Source of the DNA: Hygrophila difformis
Taxonomy: Eukaryota > Streptophyta > Magnoliopsida > Lamiales > Acanthaceae
Reading direction: 5' to 3'
NCBI GenBank assembly: GCA_030278955.1
Contig: JAOANR010000011.1
Coordinates: 26,664,403-26,728,402 of the forward strand
Length of the DNA: 64,000 nt
Shown here: piece by piece, positions 11,816-23,419 of the stretch
Layout of the letters: each line of letters begins with the position of its first letter
Position numbering within the stretch: position 1 is the first letter of the stretch
Notes under the pieces: generated by a model
Seen by the model: only the letters and a program-made list of their open reading frames with translations
Database searches by the model: none
Told to the model about the DNA's origin: nothing
Position numbers and translations under genes: made by a program

Positions 11816-11828
11816 TGGTATCAGAGTC
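11816..11828 (+). promoter_or_regulatory. Primer-binding site of element B (tRNA-Met initiator type)
   Basis: TGGTATCAGAGTC starts three bases after the 5' LTR and matches the complement of the 3' end of plant initiator tRNA-Met (TGGTATCAGAGC), with a mismatch at the last positions. Confidence 0.88.
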
Positions 11829-11963
11829 CGGCTATTTTTAAAACTAATATTTTTAAACCATTATTATTTTTAAACTATTATTAATATTTGTATTATTTCC
11901 ATGGAAAATTTTTATTTTAAAACCCATGGAAAATATATATATGTGGTGCATTAAATTATTATT

Positions 11964-11977
11964 GGGGGGGGGGGGGG
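11964..11977 (+). repeat. G14 homopolymer
   Basis: Run of 14 G in the leader of element B, in otherwise AT-rich sequence. Its length may be affected by sequencing error. Confidence 0.8.
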
Positions 11978-12013
11978 AATATCATTTACATTTGCATGTT
12001 GCATCTCCGTTAT

Positions 12014-12157
12014 GAACTTAGAATCTTGGCGAAACTTGAACTTAGAATCTTGGCGAAACCTGAACTTAGAATCTTGGCGAAACTTGAACTTAGAATCTGG
12101 GCGAAACTTGAACTTAGAATCTTGGCGAAACTTGAACCTAGAATCTTGGCGAATATT
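12014..12157 (+). repeat. 24-bp tandem repeat in the leader of element B
   Basis: Six consecutive 24-bp units (GAACTTAGAATCTTGGCGAAACTT with few changes), starting at 12,014, 12,038, 12,062, 12,086, 12,110 and 12,134. A multiple of three, the repeat is open in one frame and would encode LRILAKLE-type octapeptides (11,996-12,190). Coding there is doubtful, because this frame ends at a stop overlapping the ATG of the next ORF. Confidence 0.9.
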
Positions 12158-12182
12158 AACTTAGATCTATTGCTTGCGCTAG

Positions 12183-12518
12183 ATGGCTAGTCAAGACGTG
12201 ATGCAGTTGATGGTCAGGATGATGAGCGTTCATCTCGATTCCCACCAAACCCTAGAGCAAATGAAGTACCGTATGGCTCAATTGGAGGCCAATCTACATC
12301 ACATGGGCAACTTGAGAGAGGCGGATCATCACCGCATAAACCAACTCGAACGCCGAGTCCAAACCCTCACTACACAAAACTTAATACTAAAGGAATACAT
12401 CGATGCCCACGGGCAGGACTTAAACACTATCTTTGACGACCTACTGCCGCCGAGTTCGGAGGAGGAAGATCCGGAGGAAGATCCTGCTACCCCGCCGGAG
12501 GACGTCATGAGACACTAG
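12183..12518 (+). CDS. Small coiled-coil protein encoded upstream of gag in element B
   Basis: 111 residues. The ATG at 12,183 overlaps the end of the preceding repeat frame. The middle (MKYRMAQLEANLHHMGNL to RRVQTLTTQNLILKEYI) has heptad spacing of Leu, Ile and Val and is probably a coiled coil. The C-terminus is strongly acidic (SSEEEDPEEDP). No family is recognised. The frame is intact although pol in the same element has several stops. It may be a real extra ORF between PBS and gag; alternatively it is chance open frame in a leader. Extra 5' ORFs in chromoviruses have been described mainly from grasses, so this position is of interest. Confidence 0.5.
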   Translation: MASQDVMQLMVRMMSVHLDSHQTLEQMKYRMAQLEANLHHMGNLREADHHRINQLERRVQTLTTQNLILKEYIDAHGQDLNTIFDDLLPPSSEEEDPEEDPATPPEDVMRH

Positions 12519-12810
12519 AGATTCTATTGTTAGATACTATTTTGCTAGGAAAATATTTCTACTTTTGTACTAAAATTTCTTTTGAGGAAATAAAATGCCC
12601 GATTTATTAAAAATAAATCGAAAAAAAACGGACAGATCTGTCCGTACAGCCAAAAAAAAAATTGAAATAAAATAAAACCCCGAAGCGTACGACACTTCCT
12701 AGTTTGAACAAAGCACCACGTGCTAAAAGTGCGACACACATACACATTATATAAATCGCTTAGACTATATGCTAAATTCACCAGTCCTAATCTATTTCGT
12801 TTGTACCAGA

Positions 12811-14115
12811 ATGGCACCCAGAGGAAGAGGAAGAACTCAACCCGCTCCCCAAACTACTACCGAAACTCCTACTGAGACGCTACCAAACGATACGGAACCG
12901 ATTCAACCTGAGATGGAACAACCCCAAGGTGCGCAGGACGCCCCCGCACCGAACAATGTGGGCGATCGTCTTAGGACGATAGAGGAAGTGTTGATTGCGC
13001 TCGGAAACGCGCAAGTCAACCAGGGTCAAGCTGCGGCGGTACCTCCGCCCCAAGCTCGCCCTAACTACCTGGCGATGGTGAATCCTTACCAGCCGCCCCA
13101 CTATGCTGGTGAGGAGGATCCAGCTAAACTGGAAGAGTGGATCCGGACCTTCGACAAGCTGCTGGGAGCAGTTAAATGTCCGGAAGGAGAAAGAGTGCAC
13201 GTCGCTTCTTACTACTTGGGAGGCGAAGCTGACGATTGGTGGCAAGCCACTCAAGCTAAGCTGACTGAAGATGACGAGCCCTACTCGTGGATGGAGATGA
13301 TGGAACTACTCAGGGATCGATTCTATCCCTTGAGTACTAAAGCTGCCATGTACGAAGAGTTCCTGTCGCTGAAGCAAGGAGGCCAAACGGTGCAGGAATA
13401 CTACACACGCTTCAAGGAGCTGGTGAGGTTCGCACCAAGGCTAGTGCCTACTGATGCAGAAAAGGCACAGAAGTTCGAGATGGGACTGAACCTGTCTGTG
13501 CGCGAGGTGATCGCGGGGGTACACTACCCCGATTTGCAAGCTGTGTATGACCGCGCCGTGGCGGTAGCACGCGTGCAGCAGCTGAAAAGAAGGGTGAGTG
13601 GGGAGTCCAGCAGGGGTCCCCAAGACAAGAGAAGCCGAGACTCGAGAAACGAGAACAACACTGGAAGGAACGAGCAGCGCAGAGGGTCGAATAGGCCCCA
13701 ACAAAACAACACTGGGAGGAGGTTCAACCAGGAAGATCCGGTACCACCTTGCCCGAGATGTGGACGACCCCATCTGGCAAGGGGATGCCCGCAACAAGGC
13801 GCCTGTTACCAATGCGGTCGAATGGGTCACGTTCGACGGGATTGCCGGACTAGGCTTGAGAACATAACGAAGAGGGACGATTTGGTCGCGGGGCAAGAAC
13901 AACCTCAAAATCAAAACGGGCGAAACGGGAATAACCAAGGATACAGACCCCCTCAAAATAGGCCGCAAAACCAGAACCAGAACCAACGACCTCCGCCCCC
14001 TCAGAATCAAAACCAGCAACAAAATCAGCAGCCGAATGCGAATCAGCAGGGCAATCAAGGACGCCCTATGGGGAGGCTGAACGTGGTGAACCAAGCGGAC
14101 GTGCCTGCGCAATGA
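12811..14115 (+). CDS. gag: Gag protein of Tekay element B
   Basis: Capsid/nucleocapsid precursor, 434 residues from the ATG at 12,811 (MAPRGRGRTQPAP). The frame is open further upstream, but this start has the typical basic, Pro-rich beginning. The gag core runs from YQPPHYAGEEDPAKLEEWI to VARVQQLKRR (about 13,085-13,590). A zinc knuckle CYQCGRMGHVRRDC (C-x2-C-x4-H-x4-C) lies near 13,803, preceded by a second Cys/His cluster (CPRCGRPHLARGC). The C-terminus is an Asn/Gln/Pro-rich tail. It ends at TGA 14,113-14,115. The protease follows in the same frame three bases later, so gag and pro were probably one ORF and this stop is secondary. Confidence 0.88.
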   Translation: MAPRGRGRTQPAPQTTTETPTETLPNDTEPIQPEMEQPQGAQDAPAPNNVGDRLRTIEEVLIALGNAQVNQGQAAAVPPPQARPNYLAMVNPYQPPHYAGEEDPAKLEEWIRTFDKLLGAVKCPEGERVHVASYYLGGEADDWWQATQAKLTEDDEPYSWMEMMELLRDRFYPLSTKAAMYEEFLSLKQGGQTVQEYYTRFKELVRFAPRLVPTDAEKAQKFEMGLNLSVREVIAGVHYPDLQAVYDRAVAVARVQQLKRRVSGESSRGPQDKRSRDSRNENNTGRNEQRRGSNRPQQNNTGRRFNQEDPVPPCPRCGRPHLARGCPQQGACYQCGRMGHVRRDCRTRLENITKRDDLVAGQEQPQNQNGRNGNNQGYRPPQNRPQNQNQNQRPPPPQNQNQQQNQQPNANQQGNQGRPMGRLNVVNQADVPAQ

Positions 14116-14586
14116 GAAGTGATGGCAGGTACATTTTATGTGTTGGATACGCCCCTTAGAATTCTATTTGATTCTGGAGCTAGTTGCTCAATTATAGCAT
14201 CAAGGATAGTGCCTGAGTTAGATCTACCTAAGTGCGAGAGAATTAGCTTAGGAATTCAATTGCCTTCTGGAGAAGAAGTAGTATCTTGCTCTAAACGATA
14301 TAACGGAATTCCTATAGTGATAAAGAACGTAGAATTCTTCGCGAACTTGGTAGAATTTAACTTAAGAGACTTTGACGTCATACTGGGGATGGATTGGTTA
14401 TCCCAGTATAAGGCGGTGATCGAATGCCAAAAGCAAAAGATCACCTTGTCAAAAAGTAGGGGAAAGAGAGTTATCTTTTACTCTCAGCCCCCTAAGAAAA
14501 GTAACAAAATCGTTAGTGCACTTAAACTAAGTAACTTGATGCGTAAGGGGGTACGAACTATATGCGTGCTATGTGCACAACCTTGA
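14116..14586 (+). CDS. Protease domain of element B, ending in a frameshift
   Basis: Retropepsin-like protease in the same frame as gag. The active site is [12 protein letters not shown] and the second loop [15 protein letters not shown]. The frame is lost at the G5 run 14,547-14,551: with the run one base shorter, this frame would pass into the RT reading frame. It therefore stops artificially at 14,584-14,586. The domain itself looks complete. Confidence 0.85.
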   Translation, partial: EVMAGTFYVLDTPLRILFDSGASCSIIASRIVPELDLPKCERISLGIQLPSGEEVVSCSKRYNGIPIVIKNVEFFANLVEFNLRDFDVILGMDWLSQYKAVIECQKQKITLSKSRGKRVIFYSQPPKKSNKIVSALKLSNLMRKGVRTICVLCAQP

Positions 14587-15991
14587 GGGGGAAGAGAACA
14601 AGGTTGATAGCATACCAGTGGTAAGAGAATACCCGGACGTGTTCCCTGAAGACGTTCCGGGCATGCCACCTGAGAGAGATCTTGAATTCACTATAGATCT
14701 CATTCCGGGCACAGAGCCTGTCTCGAAAGCTCCGTACCGGATGGCACCACTGGAAATGAAGGGGTTAAAGGAACAACTCGAGGAACTGTTAGGAAAAGGT
14801 TACATAAGACCGAGTACGTCCCCTTGGGGAGCACCGGTTTTATTTGTCAAGAAGAAAGACGGAGGACTACGTCTTTGCATAGATTACCGAGGACTAAACC
14901 AAGTGACCATCAAGAATAAATACCCCCTACCGAGAATTGAGGATCTGTTTGATCAACTGAAGGGAGCTTCAGTATTCTCGAAGATCGATTTGCGATCTGG
15001 GTATCATCAATTGAGGATCGCCGAGAAGGACATTCCGAAGACGGCATTCCGAACGCGATATGGCCATTACGAGTTCACAGTGTTATCCTTCGGGTTAACA
15101 AATGCTCCGGCCATGTTCATGAATCTCATGAACAACGTGTTCCGTGAATTGTTAGATCAGTGCGTCGTAGTGTTCATCGACGACATCCTGATCTACTCAA
15201 AGGAAGAGCATGCCCAACACTTACATCAAGTGTTAGAAATCTTGCGAAGAAATCAGCTATACGGCAAGCTGTCAAAATGCGATTTCTGGTTGAAAGAAGT
15301 GGCATTTCTCGGACACATAGTATCCGCTGATGGAGTATCAGTGGATCCGGCAAAAGTTTCTGCCGTGACGGAATGGGCAACTCCGAAGAGTCCAACGGAA
15401 ATAAGGAGTTTCCTTGGATTAGCCGGATATTATAGACGATTTGTGAAGGACTTTTCAAGGATTGCACGTCCTTTGACCCAGCTACTGAAGAAATGAGCAA
15501 AATACGAGTGGACCGAAGCGTGTGAGACTGCGTTTCAAGAGCTGGAGAAACGACTCACAACCACACCCGTGTTAACACTACCATCAGAGAATGGTGACTT
15601 CGAAGTATATAGCGATGCTTCGAAGGAAGGTTTAGGTTGTGTCTTGATGCAAGACTCGAGAGTCGTAGCCTACGCATCACGCCAACTAAAACCTCACGAG
15701 GAAAATTATCCGACACACGACCTGGAGTTGGCAGCGGTCGTTTTCGCTCTAAAGATATGGAGACATTACCTTTATGGGCGAAAGTGTCGAATGTTCACCG
15801 ACCACAAGAGCTTGAAATATATATTCACTCAGAAGGAGTTGAATTTGAGACAGCGAAGGTGGTTGGAACTTATTAAAGACTACGATTTAGAGATAGCATA
15901 CCACGAGGGGAAGGCGAATGTGGTAGCCGATGCCCTAAGTCGGAAAACCCAACACGTTACAAACTCGTTGGTAATTCCGCCGGCATTGTAG
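14573..15991 (+). pseudogene. Reverse transcriptase and RNase H of element B
   Basis: RT of the chromovirus type: [66 protein letters not shown] and the catalytic [12 protein letters not shown] are all present. RNase H has [37 protein letters not shown] and [12 protein letters not shown] at 15,494-15,496 (after RPLTQLLKK) separates RT from RNase H, and TAG at 15,989-15,991 separates RNase H from integrase. The frame is the same throughout, so each break is a single nonsense codon. Both are consistent with C-to-T changes. Confidence 0.9.
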
Positions 15992-17533
15992 ATGGAGATG
16001 GCAAGATTGGAGTTAGAACTTGTGCATCCTGGCACAGTGAGAGAAACGATCAACGCCATGATCGTAGAAACTCCAATATTGGACGAGATTCGACTCGCTC
16101 AACCGGGCGACCCGAAACTCGAGAAGATAAAAGGGTATATTGCCGAAGGAAAGGCAATAGGATTTGCTGTCCACGAGGATGGAAGCATCCGTTTTAAAGG
16201 GAGATGGTGTGTGCCCCTTAAATGTGCCGAGTTGAAACAATGGTTGATGGAGGAAGGGCACAACACGCCATATTCCGTACATCCCGGAGGTGACAAGCTA
16301 TACAAAGATCTGAAGAAGATCTATTGGTGGCCGGGAATGAAGAAGGAAGTGGCGAACTTCGTGGCGAGATGTCTCACCTGCCAAAAGGTTAAGGCAGTGC
16401 GACATAAACTCTTAGGATTGATGCAACCACTAGAGATTCCAAGTTGGAAGTGGGATAGCATCTCAATGGACTTTGTCTCGGGATTACCCCGATCACCTAA
16501 AGGCATGAACAAGATTTGGGTGATTGTGGATAGGCTAACGAAGACAGCCATATTTATCCCAATGAAAGACACGTGGACTATGGACCAATTGGCCCGAGCC
16601 TACATTGATAATGTGGTACGACGACATGGAGTACCACATGATATCATTTCCGATAGAGACAGTAGATTTGTCTCTCATTTCTGGACGGAGTTACAAAAAG
16701 CTCTCGGTACTCAAATCAAAATGAGCACCGCATTCCACCCGATGACGGATGGTCAAACCGAGAGAACAATCCAAACACTAGAAGACATGCTGAGAGCATG
16801 TGTGTTGGAATTCAAAGGAAATTGGGAATCTCATTTACCCTTGATTGAGTTTTCCTATAATAATAGCTACCATGCTAGCATCGGCATGGCACCTTTCGAG
16901 GCATTGTATGGACGAAAGTGCCGAAGTCCGTTGAGCTGGGAAGAAAACGATAAGTCCATGGTAGTAGGACCACAACTTATCGAAGACATGACTCAACAAA
17001 TCAAAGTGATTCAAGGGAAGATGAAAGCCGCACAAGACCGTCAAAAGAGTTATGCCGACGTGAGACGATGAGACCTAGAATTTCAAGTGGGAGATAGAGT
17101 CATGCTAAAGATATCACCCATGAAGGGGGTGATGCGCTTTGGCAAACGAGGAAAGTTAAGTCCTCGATATATAGGACCTTACGAAATTCTAGAACGAGTC
17201 GGAACTTTAGCTTACCGATTGGCTTTACCGCCACACTTAGATCGAGTTCATAATGTCTTCTATGTCTCGCAACTAAAGAAGTATGTGCCGGACCCGACAC
17301 ATGTACTTCAACCGGAGATAATTGAGCTCGATGAAGATTTGACTTACGAGGAAGTCCCAGTGCGTATTCTCGATACTAAGGAACGAGTAATGAGGAACAA
17401 AACCGTCAAAATGATCAAGGTTCTTTGGTCAAACCACGAAAGTGAGACGACAACTTGGGAAGTAGAATCCGACATGAGAAAACGCTACCCGACATTGTTC
17501 CAAACCGATACCGACACAGTTATGGGGACATAA
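15992..17533 (+). pseudogene. Integrase with chromodomain of element B
   Basis: Inserts the cDNA into the host genome. The zinc-binding HHCC region spans about HNTPYSVHPGG to CLTCQK (16,260-16,390). Core acidic residues are in SMDFVSG, ISDRDSRF and DGQTERTIQ (the D, D, E triad). The GPY/F-like module is GKLSPRYIGPYEILERVG. A chromodomain-like end (RILDTKERVMRNKTVKMIKVLW, then HESETTTWEVESDMRKRYP) targets chromoviruses to modified histones. TGA at 17,069-17,071, after SYADVRR, interrupts the frame. The natural stop is at 17,531-17,533. Confidence 0.9.
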
Positions 17534-17752
17534 CTGCAATCTTAAGGGGGAGAGGATGTCATACCACTCATTTTTCACTGTTGTAAACTTTTGAACTACG
17601 TTATGGCTTGATCCCTTTACCGGGTACGTAGGCAGCTTAGAAGTTTTAATTCTAAGTTCAGTCGCAACATAATAAAACAAACACAAGACCTTAGCACGAG
17701 AAAAGCCGAAACACAACTTCGAGGACGAAGTTGATTCTTAAGGAGGGTAGAC

Positions 17753-20344
17753 TGTAATACCCGTGAATTTTCCATCATAAAATAAAACAATAATTAAATA
17801 AATAAATAATAAATAAAATAAATACCATAAATAAATAAATGAATCCAGCAAATAAAGAAATAAATAAAGATAAGGAAATGAGAAATGAGATTTTTACTTA
17901 AAAAGGAATTAAAGGAATTTAATTAAATAAAAGGATGGATTAAAGGTAAATAAATTATACACCGAGACCCGACACTAATGAACTCGAGGATTCGAGTCCA
18001 AAACATCCAATTAGACCCGAGAATAAATTTAGAGAGAAAGTAGAAACCCGAAGATACCCCGGAAATCGGAATTCGGGAGCATAGAGGGATAGAAACCCGA
18101 AAGAGAGGCGGAAAAGCACGACGGATCGCACGACCTGCCCGGACCGAAGTCCAGGCGAGTTCGGCGCGGTGGCCACGCGGTCACAAGGGGAAGGGCGCGC
18201 CACGACCGCGCCAAGCGACAGATTTGCCCGTCGCGTGAATCTCTCGCCCGAACGCAGATTTTTCGACTTTCGGTTGAACGTATCTCGACCCCAGACCCTT
18301 AGGTCAGATGTTGGACGCCCTAGGACCTGGAAATCTATAAATACGACCTCCTAGGAGCTCCAAATACTTTTACAAAACCCTACAACCTTCTACACATTCG
18401 AAACCCTAAATCCGGAGTCGTCGGAGGCACGAAACCAAAGGCGAGACCTGTTGGACGAAATTTCTACAGACCTCCATAGTCGTGGTAAGTCTCGATCCAA
18501 TCTTTGTTCCATAAACGATTCGAAAACGAATCCTAATCATCTTCTTTTCTCTTCTACACCTCGTATTGGATCTAGATCGTAGAACCTGACGAACGGAGAG
18601 GAGAAACGATGGACTGGAAGCAACGCCTTCGAATAGACGATCCCGAACGTTCATAAACTCTGTAAGTTAACTCTTACATGGTTTTGGGATGAATTAAAAC
18701 ATTCAAAACTAAAAGATTAACAAGAAATCGAAAATCTGTCAATTTATACTTTCTACCGACGCAACAGATTTGATGAATTTTTCCGAACCTTAAAACGAAC
18801 TCAAACGGAAAAACTTAAAACACGAAAAACGTTCCTAAGACTTAGATCTAGCTACTGTAAAGTTTTAAGAATTTTTGGAGTCGATTTGATATGTGAAAAC
18901 CAACCGAAACCGAACTGTTTGAATTGAGATCTTGAAATCTTGGACAGAACTTAGGAATGATCTTGATTGCGTTTTTGACATAGGATCTAGACTGTTTTAG
19001 ATCTTTGGTCGAACATGAAAGTCGTAGATAATTGTCTTCAGATGATCTCTGTAAAATTTCATCAAATTTGGAGTTGAATTACTATGGTAGAATTCGAAAT
19101 CTTTAAACTGTGATACATTAAACTCGGACAGAATTGTTCTTCTGCGAAAATTGGTGATTTTGACCTACTTAGGTATCTCGGATTGGAAACGTTAAAACAC
19201 GAAAGTTGTAGATCTTGATGTTTCTGAGTCAGATATGAAAGTTTGGAATTTTTGGAATTAAATCTGATTTTAGAAGAATTTTAGAGTAAACTGTGGTTTA
19301 CCGTAAACAAAATCTTGAAATCTTGTTGAAACATGGAATTAACCTTTAGGGTTGAAACGAGTTGAGATATTATTTTTAAATAAATACAATTGAAGTCAGA
19401 TTTTAAAAATTAAATCCCCTTACAAACTTGATAAATTAAAATTAGGGGTGAGTGCTCTGCAGGGTGCCCCCTAACGATTCACTTCGTGCCGAAATGGACG
19501 ATAGTGACCCCGCGCGCTAAACTTGAAATGTGATATTGCCAAAACGGTGAAATATAGAGTCTACACTCTCGTGAATATCCGTATGGGTTTCCCGAGGCTC
19601 CGGTGTGGTATTGGGTATGGCTGATACGGTTGCGGCCGCCGGGCTACCGGCTAAACTTGTTGACATCGCGATACTATCGTGAAACTTTGAGATACCAAAT
19701 CGGGAATGTAATGGGGATATTAAACTAAATTAAATTAGATTAAATTATGTTGATGTCCAATTAAATTATTTAAATGCTTTCTTTAAACTATGGCTATTAT
19801 TCTAAACCATGCGATATGTGTTATTAAATAGAGCCCTGAAATAAATTATGCTATTGATTATTATGTTATTATCATGCTTTCAGTTATTTATTAAATTAAT
19901 GGCTTTTAAACCCTACGATCATGCATGTGTTAGCTTACTCAACAAGTTTGCTGACCAAAACCGTTTTTACTCCTTTTCTTACAGAATATGTGGAATGAGC
20001 ATGCGTGAGCACGAATCATGCATGGGATTTTGGGAACTTTGTTTTGCTTTTAAATTCGTACTTTAGACTATATTCTGAACGGGCCTGTTTAACCCGTGTT
20101 TTGGCCATGTCGGCCCTATTTAAATTTTCCGCTGCGATACTATACTAAATCAAATATTTCCGCTGCGCTATACTATTATTATTTTCCAATTATATTGTAT
20201 GGGCTATCTTGAATGATTTAAATACTTTTAAATACTGCAATACCTAGCCTTGCATCTCTTTAGTAAGCTCGGAGAAACCGTGTCTTACTAGGGGGATGTG
20301 GCGGTGACATCCCGACCTGGGTGACCAAAAACCGGGGTGTTACA
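17753..20344 (+). repeat. Element B 3' LTR
   Basis: 2592 bp, preceded by the purine-rich tract AAGGAGGGTAGA (about 17,740-17,751). TATAAATA is at 18,336-18,343. Relative to the 5' LTR it has about 50 substitutions and a 10-bp TTAAATTAGA-type duplication near 19,730. Confidence 0.95.
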
Positions 20345-22121
20345 TCAGCACCCTTCGTTGGTTTTGTCGGAAGATCCCAAAGAAGCGTCATTTATGGGAT
20401 TCGAACCTTGGGAACTAACCTTTGATGGGTCTTGTGCAAGCAGCGGCTCGGGAGCCGGTATTACGATCACTAGTCCTCTTGGGGAACATTGGAAGCTTGC
20501 TCGGGAGTCAGAGCCTGGCACCACCAACAATCAAGCGGAATACGAAGCTTTGATATTTGGCCTCGAGACTGCATTGCTGAAGGGTGCAAAATCCATTACA
20601 ATTTTTGGAGACTCCCAAGTCATCCTGAAGCAGTTAACGGGAGAATATGAATGCAAGAGTCCCAGATTGATTAAGTGCTATGAGACAGCGCTAGAGCTGC
20701 TGGGCAAGTTTTCGGATGCCACCATCACACATGTGCCTAGAAGCCAAAATCAAGAGGCCAACGACGCTGCTCAACTTGCTTCAGGTTGGCAGGCTTGTCG
20801 CCTTAGGGGGGCACCACGCATTGCCGCCATCACAAGTGAGCCTGATGACCAACAAGAGAGTGGTGATTGGAGGACCGAGATCATACAGTACCTCGAGAAC
20901 CCGTCATCCGGGGGAGATAACTCGCTAAAGGTAAAAGCTTTGCGGTACGTGCTGGTCAATGGCGAATTATTCCGAAGGGCGGTTGATGGATTGCTGCTCA
21001 AGTGTATAGGCCCCGAGGATGCTAAGTTGGTAATGGGAGAAGTCCGTGAGAGGATATACGGCTCTCATCGGGCAGGACCTAGCATGAGGTGGAGCATCCA
21101 CCGACATGGATATTTCTTGCCAACCATCATGGAGGACTGTATCACGTATGCTTGCGGTTGTGAGGCTTGCCAAAGGCATGGCCCAATTCAAAGGGTACCG
21201 GCGGAATAATTACACACAGTCATCAAGCCTTGGCCATTCCGTGGTTGGGGGATGGACATTATTGGGAAGATTCATCCGCCATCATCTAAGAATCATTCAT
21301 TCATACTTGTGGCCACTGATTACTTTACCAAGTGGGTGGAAGCATGGCCAATGAAGAAAATCGATCAAGGCGATGTAATTAAGTTTGTGACTGAGTTAAT
21401 GCATCGGTTTGGAATCCCTCAAACAATCACGGCCGATCAAGGTACGGTGTTCACTGGTGAAAAGTTTATAGCTTTTGCCAAACAGTTTGGGATCCGCATC
21501 TATCACTCTACTCCATACTATCCTCAAGCAAATGGTCAGGCTGAAGCCACCAATAAGATCCTAATAAGTGTGATAAAAAAGGCGGTAGGAGAAAAACCGA
21601 GAAAGTGGCATGAGACCTTGTCAGAGGTCCTATGGGCTTACAAAAACTCTAAGTCCACAGCTACAGGGTTCACGCCATACTACTTGACATATGGTCATGA
21701 CGCGGTTTTACCATTGGAAATAGCAGTTCCTTCTCTAAGGGTGGCTCAACAGCATCACTTAGACTTATCTAAGTATGAAGAAGCCATGTTGCAAGAGTTG
21801 GATACGGCTGATGGTGACAAGCTTATGGCCTTGGAAAGTATCCATCGCCAAAAAGCTAGAATGGCAAAGCATTATGATAAGAAGGTTCGAAGCAAGACCT
21901 TCAGCGAAGGGGATCTAGTGTGGGAAGTGATCTTACCTTTAGGAGTGCATGCTAACGAGACAGGAAAGTGGTCCCCAAATTGGGAAGGACCATTCATTGT
22001 AACACAAAGACTGCTCAATGGTGCATATAAGTTAATGGACATCGATGGTCAAGAACACAAACAGAGTATAAATGCAAAATATCTCAAGATGTTCTATCCA
22101 TCAGTCTGGGAATCAGAATAA
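20345..22121 (+). pseudogene. Archaeal-type RNase H and integrase of Tat element A (3' part of split pol)
   Basis: Continuation of A's pol after element B. The first domain is an archaeal-type RNase H (LTFDGSCASSGSGAG; TTNNQAEYEALIFGL; IFGDSQVILKQL; HVPRSQNQEAND), the extra RNase H typical of Tat elements. Integrase follows: a zinc region with HRAGPSMRWSIHRHGY and CGCEACQRHG, in which the first conserved His appears replaced (VRERIYGSH), then core motifs GMDIIGK, ITADQGTVF and PQANGQAEATNK. The C-terminal segment is GKWSPNWEGPFIV. One in-frame TAA at 21,207-21,209 separates the zinc region from the catalytic core. The natural stop is 22,119-22,121. Confidence 0.9.
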
Positions 22122-22440
22122 ATAACATAAGTGCATTGATAATGGCCAAAAATGACCATTATTTTCAATCCATTTCCGTGTCTTAAACGGGCATTTGATC
22201 GCATTTCGGTCTTACATTAAGTAAGAAAGCAGTCGAATTGGACTAATTTATGCATAATTGTAAAAATAATAAGCTGGTGTGAAAAAGACATAAATATGTA
22301 ATTTTATTACATATTTATGTTAGAAAAATCCAAAAACATGAGAAAAAGAAAAGGAAACAAAAAGATGGGAAAAAGATAGAAAAGCCCACAAAAAGAATAT
22401 TTTCGGCCCATCTGGCCCAATTCAGCAGGCCCAGGAAGAC

Positions 22441-22685
22441 CTTTGTCGCGGAATACCCCCTGGCGCGATGCAGTGTTCCGCGACAAAGGCATGTTCCGCG
22501 ACCAACTGGCCCCTGAGGAAGAAGAGACCAGCCAAAGCCCCTGGCGCGATACCTTGTCGCGATGCCCGGTTCCGCGACAAAGGTCCATTCCGCGACCAAG
22601 ATACACTTTTAGAGACATAAGACCCAGTCGAGAAGCCTTGCCACATGCAGTGTGTTCCGCGACCAACTTGATGTTCCGAGACAAA
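22441..22685. repeat. Palindrome cluster 1 in the 5' LTR of element C
   Basis: About seven half-sites of TTTGTCGCGGA or its complement TCCGCGACAAA, some as mirrored pairs (for example around 22,553-22,583), lie between the GGCCCA block and the TATA box. The same cluster is at 37,880-38,124 in the 3' LTR. Confidence 0.85.
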
Positions 22686-23419
22686 GCTGTGATGTGTGTG
22701 ATGTCTTAAGACACAATGGGCTAGAATCAAGGCCCATGGGCTTAGGGTTACACTTCTATAAATATGAGGTGTCTCCCATAAGCTAAGGGTTGAGTAGTTG
22801 GTTGGTTGAAATTTTGTTAGAAGCTCTTGAAGGCAAGCAGTAGGAGTTCTCTCTTAGGTAGAGTAGTTTAGGTTTATTTTCATGTATTATTTAATTTTTG
22901 CACTTAGTTTAGCTTAGTTTAGTGTTTTACTGTTCACAGTGCTTAGATAGCCATCTTTACACCATGTTTTGGTTTCTAAACTTTTGTTTTAGGGTTTGTA
23001 ACACCCAAATCATGGGTATTAACAACACCCACTTAATAATATGGGAAAACATTCATCATTTGTGTCCCAAATCATGAAATGGGTCTCACACCCCATGGAT
23101 TTATGCTTTCTTTTTCATTTTGGGGTCATTTGACCCCCATTTCGTTATTTTCATGTTTACTGTGGGCATATTATGGATAATGTTGTGTGGATGTGTGATC
23201 AAACCCTAGATTAGGACTCCTGCTTTATTTTAATATTCTGCCCCTCCCTTGTTATTTTTGTTTAAGCATGTTCTTCTTTATTTTGAATGTTTCTTGCTTG
23301 TTTTTAGCTTAGAATAGCTTTTTGATCTGAAATAGGGTGAGATCACGCTGTTTGCATGCCACTGTTCATTTCTGCTTTTTCTGACTTTTGTCCTGAACCA
23401 CCTTGGGCGCCAACCGCCT

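Larger units (their letters stand above)
9232..20344 (+). mobile_element. Element B: Tekay-type chromovirus (Ty3/gypsy) inside element A
   Basis: LTRs 9232-11,812 and 17,753-20,344 begin TGTAATACCCG and end GGTGTTACA; the TSD TCAGC is at 9227-9231 and 20,345-20,349. The PBS matches initiator tRNA-Met. Internal order is a 24-bp repeat, a small coiled-coil ORF, gag, protease, RT, RNase H, integrase and a C-terminal chromodomain, which places it among chromoviruses of the Tekay/Del type. The LTRs differ at roughly 50 positions in 2.58 kb (about 2 percent by eye) plus a 10-bp duplication. Its LTR is related to the older LTR E in the same block. One frameshift and four nonsense codons make it non-autonomous. 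Confidence 0.95.

Noticed and set aside
12769..12810. Gag start of element B further upstream (12,769)
   Set aside because: MAPRGRGR at 12,811 is the typical beginning of this gag type; upstream residues look like leader.
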